Shown here: positions 24,945 through 30,198 of the stretch, one piece after another | How positions within the stretch are numbered: position 1 is the first letter of the stretch | Layout: the number at the start of each line of letters is the position of its first letter | Origin: Flectobacillus roseus | GTDB lineage: Bacteria; Bacteroidota; Bacteroidia; Cytophagales; Spirosomataceae | NCBI RefSeq assembly: GCF_030056665.1 | Contig: NZ_JASHIG010000056.1 | Strand: one strand, 5' to 3' | Length of the DNA stretch: 30,198 bases | The notes under the pieces: model-generated | What the model was told of the DNA's origin: nothing | Databases searched by the model: none | What the model saw: only the letters and a program-made list of their open reading frames with translations | Program-made: the position numbers and the translations under genes

Positions 24945-26474
24945 CTAATCTTCTGCCTTTTCACGACCGTCGGCCATTCGTACAATTTTGGGACTAAACT
25001 GCGCTAGTACTTGTACTAAATCAGTTTGAGCATCCATTACTTTTCGAATATCCTTATACGCTTGTGGAGCTTCATCTAAGTCGGCACCAATGAGCTGGAC
25101 TTGTGCTTTTTTTAATTCTGCCTGCAAATCATCTTTTGTCAGCATACCCAATGCTTTGGTTCTTGACATTTTACGACCTGCGCCATGCGAAGCAGAATTT
25201 AATCCCTCTGATGTACCTTTTCCTCGAATCACATAGCCAGGCTGAGTCATCGAGGCAGGAATAATCCCTAAATCTTGGCTACCAGCGGGCGTAGCTCCTT
25301 TTCGATGCACAATTACTGGAGTTCCGTCAGCAAGACGCTCTTCCCATGCAAAATTATGGTGGTTCTCGATTCGCTTCAGTGGGTTTTGATTGAGAGCAGC
25401 AGCAATTTTATTGTGAATCTCATGGTGATTGGCAGAGGCATAATCTCCTGCTAAATTCATGGATATCCAATATTCTTGTCCTTCATCGCTATTCATATCT
25501 AGCCATGCCAAATGTTTAGCCTCCTTAGGAAGTCTAGTTTTTTCCATCGCTATTTTTGAATAATGATTGGCAATAGCACCACCAAATCCTCTTGACCCCG
25601 AATGTGACAATAAGGTAAGGTATTTTCCTACAGGCAAATCCATTAATTCGTCTTGCTCTAAAACCTCTAAAACACCCCATTCAACAAAATGATTACCCGT
25701 TCCTGAGGTTCCTAATTGTCGATAAGCTTTATCTTTTAAGTCTCGAATTAACTTTGTTGCAGTCCATTCCGAGCGGTCAAAAAGTGTATCATCATACTTT
25801 TGCTTCGACTCTGAACCCATTCCAAAGAAGCTATGGTTTTCAAGCATTTTTTTCAACAATTTATCTTCTCGTTGAATCATCGACACAGGTAAATCAAATA
25901 CGCTCATACACATACGGCAGGCAATATCCACCCCTACAGCATACGGAATCACGGTATTTGCTGTCGTTGCCAAAACTCCGCCAATAGGCAATCCATATCC
26001 TTGATGTGCATCGGGCATCAGTGCTCCAGCTATCGAAATTGGCAATTTCATCGCTGTTTGCATTTGGTCCAAGGCGCCTTGCTCTATGTAATTTCCTCCG
26101 TAAATTCGGTAGAATAATGCTTCTTCTCTTAAATCAAAATAGTTTTCTGACTGACGACCCGTTTTAGGTAATTCATATTTAGGTTTGTTTTTTTCTGCCT
26201 CCAACAAGGATTGTCCGTATTCTGATAAAACAAGCTCTTGACCTATCTCTTTCAAATGCTTGGTGTAGAGCGCCAAATTGGTCAGTTTGTTTTTGGAAAA
26301 ACTAAACTTCTTTGGCGAATCTATCATTTGAGCAAACAATAACAATATATGAGACTTGGGATAAACCCCATTATTTAACAAACCATTGGCTACCCTCAAG
26401 AATTTTGGGTAGGCTTCTTCATGATGTACACCCAATTGTTGTAAGTCTTCTTGGGTAATGATTACTGTTTCCAT
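24945..26474 (-). CDS. rtcB: RtcB-family RNA ligase with N-terminal extension
   Basis: It is a GTP- and Mn-dependent ligase that joins RNA 2',3'-cyclic phosphate or 3'-phosphate ends to 5'-OH ends. Metal and catalytic motifs are complete: MPDAHQGYG with D155, GVDIACRM with C186, GTSGTGNHF (256-263), HSGSRGFGG (291-299), HRKGATPAG (390-398) and SHGAGRKMSRT (429-439), with H430 as the expected guanylylated His. The 509-residue length exceeds the 408 of E. coli RtcB; about 75 residues precede the region aligning to the E. coli start, and the N-terminal 100 residues are unlike a catalytic core. It lies 56 bases downstream of three Y-RNA-like genes and after the Ro60 homologue, so its likely job is repair within that pathway. 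No RtcA or archease gene is in the window. Confidence 0.95.
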   Translation of the reverse strand: METVIITQEDLQQLGVHHEEAYPKFLRVANGLLNNGVYPKSHILLLFAQMIDSPKKFSFSKNKLTNLALYTKHLKEIGQELVLSEYGQSLLEAEKNKPKYELPKTGRQSENYFDLREEALFYRIYGGNYIEQGALDQMQTAMKLPISIAGALMPDAHQGYGLPIGGVLATTANTVIPYAVGVDIACRMCMSVFDLPVSMIQREDKLLKKMLENHSFFGMGSESKQKYDDTLFDRSEWTATKLIRDLKDKAYRQLGTSGTGNHFVEWGVLEVLEQDELMDLPVGKYLTLLSHSGSRGFGGAIANHYSKIAMEKTRLPKEAKHLAWLDMNSDEGQEYWISMNLAGDYASANHHEIHNKIAAALNQNPLKRIENHHNFAWEERLADGTPVIVHRKGATPAGSQDLGIIPASMTQPGYVIRGKGTSEGLNSASHGAGRKMSRTKALGMLTKDDLQAELKKAQVQLIGADLDEAPQAYKDIRKVMDAQTDLVQVLAQFSPKIVRMADGREKAED

Positions 26475-26530
26475 TTTTTTAGAATTTGTATAATTGTTTT
26501 GTAAGAGATGTAGAACTATTTATAGGGAAA

Positions 26531-26656
26531 TAAAGAGGTAACAAGCAAAAAGCGACATTAATAATTTGCTCTACCGCTGAGCTACTGTACAAGACAGGTA
26601 GGAATCGAAACTACGACACAATCAGCCGAAGTAACGCTTTTTTACGACACTCTTTA
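26531..26656 (-). ncRNA. Y-RNA-like RNA 3, with a circularly permuted tRNA-like module
   Basis: On the minus strand an outer stem TAAAGAG/CTCTTTA (26656-26650 with 26537-26531) closes an internal loop with TGTCGTAA on the 5' side and GCTTGTTAC on the 3' side. An inner stem AAAAAGCG/CGCTTTTT and TTACTTCG follow. The apical part reads, in order, a T-arm (GTAG, loop TTTCGATTC with TTCGATT, CTAC; 26614-26598), an acceptor-like hairpin CTGT-CTTGT-ACAG (26597-26585) and a canonical D-arm TAGCTCAGCGGTAGAGCA (26584-26567). T-arm before D-arm, with the acceptor strands joined by a loop, is a circular permutation of tRNA order. The position between rsr and rtcB and the shared Ro-stem-like base support a YrlA-type Y RNA. 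Exact ends are inferred from pairing. Confidence 0.8.
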
Positions 26657-26670
26657 AAATCTTAATAAAC

Positions 26671-26744
26671 CAGAGGCAATGAGCAAAGAGCGATGATAAA
26701 AAGAGTCGATTACATTCGAAGTATCGCTCTTTTACGGCACTCTG
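26671..26744 (-). ncRNA. Y-RNA-like RNA 2 (short form)
   Basis: On the minus strand an outer stem CAGAG/CTCTG (26744-26740 with 26675-26671) closes an internal loop TGCCGTAA (5') and GCTCATTGC (3'). A perfect 10-bp inner stem AAAGAGCGAT/ATCGCTCTTT (26732-26723 with 26694-26685) follows. The apex is only about 28 bases; it holds ACTTCGAATG, in which TTCGAAT is itself a T-loop-like heptamer. It lacks a full tRNA-like module. It is separated from RNA 1 by three bases and from RNA 3 by 14. Confidence 0.7.
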
Positions 26745-26747
26745 TTT

Positions 26748-26887
26748 TTTTGTAAAAGCGATAGGCAGGTCGAGAATGGGGCATTGCAAGCTGGAGTCGA
26801 ACCAGATGACCTCATTGTATTACTCAATCACGCCATTCCTCCCCTATATTGGAGCGAAGTATCTCAACCTTACGGCATTTTACAAAA
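26748..26887 (-). ncRNA. Y-RNA-like RNA 1, with tRNA-like module lacking a D-arm
   Basis: A perfect 10-bp outer stem TTTTGTAAAA/TTTTACAAAA (26887-26878 with 26757-26748) closes an internal loop TGCCGTA (5') and GCCTATCGC (3'). An inner stem AGGTTGAG/CTCGACCT (one wobble) and ATACTTCG follow. The apical part is tRNA-like in normal order: a closing stem GGCGT/ATGCC, an anticodon-arm-like hairpin ATTG-AGTAATA-CAAT, a variable-loop-like GAGGTC, and a T-arm CTGG-TTCGACT-CCAG (26805-26791). No D-arm is seen, so it is not an ordinary tRNA. It begins 46 bases after the rsr stop. Confidence 0.8.
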
Positions 26888-26933
26888 TCTTCAGTACGAT
26901 ATCCTTATGCTTAGAACTTAATACATAGGTACT

Positions 26934-28454
26934 TTACAAATCTATTCCTTGAATAAAATCTACAATACCTTGTCCATTTTCTAGGGCATCGAGTACTTCA
27001 AAAATTTTATCTGACCAGCCCGCCAACAAATAAACATCTCCTGATTCTACTCTCATGGGACTTTGACCATAACCAGCTAAATCAAAAAGATATAACTTTG
27101 CTTTCGGAAATTTCCTTTTATAGTTTTGCCAAGCCGTTTTAATGCTGTTCGCATCTCTATTTTGGCTATTCCATAACTGTGTATCCGTAAAAATCATCAC
27201 TTTATCAGCTTGATATTCACGCTTTAACAAATCTTCAATCACCAAATGTGCATTTGTTGAATATCCCATCTCTCCTTCACGTTGATGAAATGCTGCGACA
27301 TTCGATAAAATACTTTTACTAGGCATTTGAATCACTTTCCAAGTATCTCCAAACATCCCCGTAACTACATTTTTACAACGGTTTTGCAAGAGCATCGCCA
27401 ATAGCAAACCTATATCATAATACATCAGACTACTTTTTGCAGATAATCTTTGTTGCATCGAGCCTGACACATCACAAGCCAAAACAACTTTGGTATCGTT
27501 CTCAAAACCCTTGATGTTTTGAGCGCTTAATAGCATCGCTCTTTCTAAAGCATCAATAACCCTAGTCACTCTACCATCGGTTATATTACTCAATTCTCGA
27601 TAGGCAGACCAATATCGAAAAGGTAGCTGTTTGGCAGTTCTGACAGCATTTTCTTCAGATAAATAAGATAAAACCATATCCAAACATTCATCCGAGATAT
27701 TACATTCCAGCATATTTCTAAGATTTCTCAGCAAAGCCATATACCCTACTTTTTTGCTCAGAATCAGCTCTTCCCATTTAGCTCTGAAGGCTTTATTTTT
27801 TGCCTTTTCACTTCCAAAATGAAGCTGTCCAAGTGCGGAAAGTTCTGTCTCCCAAGTATATGGTGTAGACAAGGCATTCTGAGTGATTTTATCAAAAACA
27901 ACTTGTTGAGCTAAGTCCTTAGGTTTCGGATGCACCAAAAACAAGGCATCTCTTAATTTTACCTCCGTATTTTGATTATACTTGGCAAACTGGTATTCAT
28001 CAAAACGATTAAATGCTTTTGCCAAACCTTTTTGAATCTGTTTTGAAAGTCGATTGAGTCGCTTTGTTCCTGTCCTTTTGTTGGTTTGCTGATAATAAGC
28101 CAGAGTCTCAGTGATCTCATCTGGTCGCAAAACTATTTGCTCAATAGCTTTTCCAACCCAAGCTCCTGCATCCGCTTTTTTGGCTAACTCTACCGAAAGC
28201 ACAATTGGCACAGAGCGCAAGTTCATCGAGCGACGAGCATAAACTGCCAGTTTAGCACAATATTCTGGTGACACTTTTTCAATCAATTGCTGTAGGCGTA
28301 TTAATCTTTCTTCTGCTTTTTCATAGAAACTGTCATGAAGCAGGCTTGTCACCGTAGCACTATATAATTCCATTTCTGGACTCAACTGATACGAAGGTGC
28401 TCCTTCATAATTTTTGAGAATAGTATTGCTCTTCTTTAAGAAATTGAATTTCAT
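26934..28454 (-). CDS. rsr: Ro60 homologue: TROVE-domain and vWA-domain RNA-binding protein (Rsr)
   Basis: This is a 506-residue protein of the Ro60 family. Residues about 20-315 form the helical TROVE ring (for instance YCAKLAVYARRSMNLRSVPIVL, then KVGYMALLRNLRNMLE, then LPFRYWSAYREL). Residues about 320-500 form a von Willebrand A domain with the MIDAS motif DVSGSM at 328-333 and further ligand segments STNAHL and FTDTQLW. Known relatives bind misfolded RNA ends in the ring cavity and Y RNA on the outer face, and in Deinococcus and Salmonella work with PNPase or other nucleases. Three Y-RNA-like genes and rtcB follow on the same strand, and a WYL regulator is divergent. I judge the family assignment secure; the RNA partners in this organism are inferred from position. 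Confidence 0.92.
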   Translation of the reverse strand: MKFNFLKKSNTILKNYEGAPSYQLSPEMELYSATVTSLLHDSFYEKAEERLIRLQQLIEKVSPEYCAKLAVYARRSMNLRSVPIVLSVELAKKADAGAWVGKAIEQIVLRPDEITETLAYYQQTNKRTGTKRLNRLSKQIQKGLAKAFNRFDEYQFAKYNQNTEVKLRDALFLVHPKPKDLAQQVVFDKITQNALSTPYTWETELSALGQLHFGSEKAKNKAFRAKWEELILSKKVGYMALLRNLRNMLECNISDECLDMVLSYLSEENAVRTAKQLPFRYWSAYRELSNITDGRVTRVIDALERAMLLSAQNIKGFENDTKVVLACDVSGSMQQRLSAKSSLMYYDIGLLLAMLLQNRCKNVVTGMFGDTWKVIQMPSKSILSNVAAFHQREGEMGYSTNAHLVIEDLLKREYQADKVMIFTDTQLWNSQNRDANSIKTAWQNYKRKFPKAKLYLFDLAGYGQSPMRVESGDVYLLAGWSDKIFEVLDALENGQGIVDFIQGIDL

Positions 28455-28482
28455 GACATTAGGTTGTTTTAAATTTCTAATA

Positions 28483-28490
28483 CAAAATTG
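28483..28490 (-). promoter_or_regulatory. Candidate -7 element of the rsr operon
   Basis: It reads CAATTTTG on the minus strand, one base off TAnnTTTG, about 29 bases before the rsr start. The inverted repeat at 28497-28521 lies just upstream, where a -33/-7 spacer would be. Confidence 0.3.
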
Positions 28491-28496
28491 CGGTGT

Positions 28497-28521
28497 ATCT
28501 ACGCAGTCTTTTTGCGTAGAT
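28497..28521. promoter_or_regulatory. Candidate operator for the WYL regulator in the rsr/WYL divergent promoter
   Basis: ATCTACGCA and TGCGTAGAT are perfect 9-bp inverted repeats separated by seven bases. The site lies 43 bases from the rsr start and 63 bases from the WYL start and overlaps the expected promoter zone of rsr. The symmetric arms suit a dimeric helix-turn-helix protein. Confidence 0.55.
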
Positions 28522-28583
28522 CTATTTATTTTTACTTTTTTGTGAAAAATATTTCAAAAACTTATAAAAAGTGTGCTTTAAAT

Positions 28584-29594
28584 ATGCCAACTAATAGAAA
28601 TGCTCTCATTCGCTACAAAACAATCGATGCTTGTTTACAGAATCGTCAGCGAAAATGGACTTTAGAAGATTTAATAGAAAAGGTATCTGATGCACTCTAT
28701 GAGTATGAAGGAATAGATAAAGGAATCAGCTTGCGTACCATTCAAGCAGATATTCAAGTCATGCGCAGTGATAAATTAGGATATGAAGCACCGATAATCG
28801 TTGTTGATAAAAAATATTATACCTATGCTGACCCCAATTTTAGTATTACAAAATCACCAATTACCCAAACAGACCTTATTCAAATGAATGAGGCGTTATC
28901 ATTATTAAAGCAATTCAAAGGTTTTTCGCATTTTGATCAATTGAGTGAGGTAGTCAATAAGTTAGAAGAACATGTTTATAGTGCACAAGAAAAGCGAAGT
29001 TCAATTATTGATTTTGAAAAAAATGAGAACTTGAAGGGACTTTCTTATTTAGACTATCTTTATCATGCCATTTTAGCTAAAAAAGCACTTATCATAACTT
29101 ACAAATCATTCAAAGCACGGCAAGAAGGAGTTTTTGTATTCCACGGATGGTGGTTAAAAGAATTTAAAAACCGTTGGTTTTTAGTAGGTAAAAGAAGAGC
29201 AAATGAAAGTATTTTACACCTTGCTTTGGACAGAATACAAGAAGTTCACGTCTCCGAAGACATTACTTACCTACCAAATGATGTCATTGTTCAAGAAGAA
29301 TACTATAAAAATACCATTGGAGTTACTGTAAATAATCTTCGTCCACAACAAATAGTATTAAAGTTTACCCCTTTGCATGCACCTTATGTAATTACGAAAC
29401 CTTTACATCATTCACAAAAAGTTATCGAGAAAAATGAAAGAGGACTTACCATTGAATTATCATTACAAATCAATTTTGAGTTAGAAAAAGAAATTTTAGG
29501 ATTCGGAGATGGAGTTGAAGTTTTAGCTCCTCTAAAGCTAAGAAAAGTAATTCAAGGTAGATTAAGCCGTGCTTTAAAGTATTATCAATCATAA
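28584..29594 (+). CDS. WYL-domain transcriptional regulator divergent from rsr
   Basis: This is a 336-residue protein. The N-terminal part (1-75) is a winged helix-turn-helix (RYKTIDACLQNRQRKWTLEDLIEKV ... ISLRTIQADIQVMR). The middle and C-terminal parts hold a WYL domain, with LIITYKSFKARQEGVFVFHGWWLKEFKNRWFLVGKRR near 170-210 and a C-terminal WCX-like extension. WYL proteins are ligand-responsive regulators, some of which bind nucleic acids or nucleotides. I chose the ATG at 28584 (MPTNRNALIRYKTID), because the 32 residues of the longer frame overlap the candidate operator and are unlike the family. Its position suggests control of the rsr-Y RNA-rtcB unit, where enterobacteria use the sigma54 activator RtcR. 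Confidence 0.88.
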   Translation: MPTNRNALIRYKTIDACLQNRQRKWTLEDLIEKVSDALYEYEGIDKGISLRTIQADIQVMRSDKLGYEAPIIVVDKKYYTYADPNFSITKSPITQTDLIQMNEALSLLKQFKGFSHFDQLSEVVNKLEEHVYSAQEKRSSIIDFEKNENLKGLSYLDYLYHAILAKKALIITYKSFKARQEGVFVFHGWWLKEFKNRWFLVGKRRANESILHLALDRIQEVHVSEDITYLPNDVIVQEEYYKNTIGVTVNNLRPQQIVLKFTPLHAPYVITKPLHHSQKVIEKNERGLTIELSLQINFELEKEILGFGDGVEVLAPLKLRKVIQGRLSRALKYYQS

Positions 29595-29666
29595 AGAACA
29601 ACATGATTTCTAGCCTTATTCCAACTTGTTAGAGCATAAGAATATATAATCTGCTGATTTCTAACA

Positions 29667-29705
29667 AAATACATAAGCCACTCCGAAAGAGTGGCTTATG
29701 TATTT
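29667..29705. terminator. Bidirectional terminator between the WYL gene and the 5S repeat array
   Basis: A 17-bp perfect stem (AAATACATAAGCCACTC with its complement) encloses loop CGAAA. It ends the WYL transcript on one strand and is the last of four related hairpins after the 5S gene on the other. Confidence 0.8.
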
Positions 29706-29714
29706 GTTAATATT

Positions 29715-29799
29715 TTGGAGCTTTTTTACTTTTCAGTATTGATTGGGACGCATAGTCCGGGGCGCGTAGCCTGCAGTATCCTCAACGGGACTGAGCCTT
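29715..29799 (-). repeat. Truncated 5S rRNA 3'-end copy, unit 3 (most diverged)
   Basis: On the minus strand it matches the 5S 3' region (CTCAGTCCCGTTGAGGATAC ... AGTAAAAAAGCTCC) with the same inserted GGCTACGCGCCCCG and a further run of changed bases. It is followed by the 29667-29705 hairpin. It lacks the 5' half of 5S and cannot fold as 5S rRNA. Confidence 0.7.
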
Positions 29800-29804
29800 G
29801 AAAA

Positions 29805-29833
29805 ACAAAAAAGCCACTCTTTCGGAGTGGCTT
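29805..29833 (-). terminator. Terminator of 5S-derived unit 2
   Basis: AAGCCACTC...GAGTGGCTT stem (29811-29833), with a T-run on the minus strand. Confidence 0.75.
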
Positions 29834-29849
29834 CTGTCTTTGTAATATT

Positions 29850-29921
29850 TTGGAGCTTTTTTACTTTCCCGCATTTGATCGGGGCGCGTAGCCTGCAGTA
29901 TCCTCAACGGGACTGAGCCTT
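29850..29921 (-). repeat. Truncated 5S rRNA 3'-end copy, unit 2
   Basis: It is nearly identical to unit 1 over the 5S-like region, including the 14-base insertion GGCTACGCGCCCCG and the GCGGGAAAGTAAAAAAGCTC end. It lacks the 5' half of 5S. Confidence 0.8.
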
Positions 29922-29928
29922 GTAAAAC

Positions 29929-29956
29929 GTAAAAAGCCACTCTTTCGGAGTGGCTT
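29929..29956 (-). terminator. Terminator of 5S-derived unit 1
   Basis: AAGCCACTC...GAGTGGCTT stem (29934-29956), with a T-run on the minus strand. Confidence 0.75.
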
Positions 29957-29972
29957 CTGTCTTTGTAATATT

Positions 29973-30042
29973 TTGGAGCTTTTTACTTTCCCGCATTGAT
30001 CGGGGCGCGTAGCCTGCAGTATCCTCAACGGTACTGAGCCTT
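29973..30042 (-). repeat. Truncated 5S rRNA 3'-end copy, unit 1
   Basis: On the minus strand it reads GGCTCAGTACCGTTGAGGAT and onward, like the intact 5S, but with GGCTACGCGCCCCG inserted after ACTGCA. The 5' half of 5S is absent. Confidence 0.8.
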
Positions 30043-30048
30043 GTAAAA

Positions 30049-30076
30049 CAAAAAAGCCACTCTTTTGGAGTGGCTT
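30049..30076 (-). terminator. Terminator of the 5S rRNA gene (rrn operon)
   Basis: AAGCCACTC...GAGTGGCTT stem (30054-30076) with a T-run on the minus strand, 17 bases past the inferred 5S 3' end. Confidence 0.85.
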
Positions 30077-30092
30077 CTATCTTTGTAATATT

Positions 30093-30198
30093 TTGGAGCT
30101 TTTTTACTTTCCCGCATTTGATTGCAGTATCATCAACGGTACTGGGCTTAACTGCTCTGTTCGAGATGGGAAGAGGTGAACACCAGTCCTATCGGCTC
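30093..30198 (-). rRNA. rrf: 5S ribosomal RNA, 5' end beyond the right edge
   Basis: On the minus strand the sequence GTGTTCACCTCTTCCCATCT and GAACAGAGCAGTTAAGCCCA is the conserved loop B/C and helix III region of 5S rRNA. It is followed by ACCGTTGATGATACTGC and a GCGGGAAAGTA end. The first bases of the gene are outside the window. An rRNA operon therefore lies to the right, reading leftwards, with this 5S gene at its end. Confidence 0.9.

Noticed and set aside
26567..26614. A tRNA pseudogene or split tRNA
   Set aside because: The order is T-arm then D-arm with a closed acceptor loop, embedded in a conserved outer stem shared with two neighbours. A designed permuted mimic explains this better than decay.
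26780..26834. An ordinary tRNA gene on the minus strand between rsr and rtcB
   Set aside because: There is a T-arm and an anticodon-arm-like hairpin, but no D-arm and only a short acceptor-like stem; the piece sits inside a longer structured RNA.
29667..30092. A CRISPR array (repeats of about 120 bases)
   Set aside because: The units are long, derive from 5S rRNA and a terminator, and have no unique spacers or cas genes.

Overview
The window looks chromosomal and comes from a low-GC member of the Bacteroidota, most likely the Cytophagales/Spirosomataceae area (lineage inferred from gene content; genus not determined). Supporting signs are promoter elements of the Bacteroidetes type (TTG...TAnnTTTG, clearest before the tRNA pair), weak Shine-Dalgarno signals, the rsfS/ftsH/birA neighbourhood, an extended QueA, and LytTR and NarL-type regulators. 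It is mostly housekeeping genes in short transcription units separated by strong hairpin terminators. There are no phage genes, no transposase and no CRISPR.

Layout. 0.2-2.9 kb: a two-gene periplasmic molybdenum hydroxylase (IorA/IorB type), minus strand. 3.1-4.7 kb: an exported thioredoxin-fold protein, a nested palindromic element and a TerC membrane protein. 5.2-5.4 kb: two identical tRNA-Val(UAC) genes with promoter and terminator. 5.6-8.2 kb: a secreted GH32 fructan hydrolase and an LpxH-like lipid A enzyme. 8.3-11.9 kb: ftsH and rsfS, divergent from birA. 12-16.8 kb: a possible 34-residue membrane microprotein, a long-chain acyl-CoA synthetase, an SLC45-like MFS transporter and a BamA/TamA-like barrel followed by a heptamer tandem repeat. 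17-19.5 kb: a LytTR regulator, a NarL/FixJ response regulator and a lipoprotein; a nearly identical 16-bp palindrome lies upstream of both regulators. 19.5-24.8 kb: ilvE with a PduO-type adenosyltransferase, a DUF1648 membrane protein, queA and rarA.

The most interesting part is 24.9-29.6 kb. An RtcB RNA ligase and a Ro60/Rsr protein (TROVE plus vWA domains) lie on the minus strand. The 459-bp spacer between them holds no protein gene but three tandem RNAs of shared architecture: an outer stem, an internal loop with 5' TGYCGTAA and 3' GCYYRTYRC, an inner stem, then WTACTTCG. Two carry tRNA-like parts, and one of these is a circularly permuted tRNA mimic (T-arm, joined acceptor strands, D-arm). 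I read these as Y RNAs. A WYL-domain regulator is divergent from rsr, with a 9-bp inverted repeat in the shared promoter region. Together this looks like an RNA-repair/RNA-quality-control locus related to the enterobacterial rsr-yrlBA-rtcBA operon, but with three Y RNAs and a WYL protein in place of the sigma54 activator RtcR.

The right edge holds the 3' part of a minus-strand 5S rRNA gene, followed by three tandem truncated copies of the 5S 3' region, each with its own terminator.
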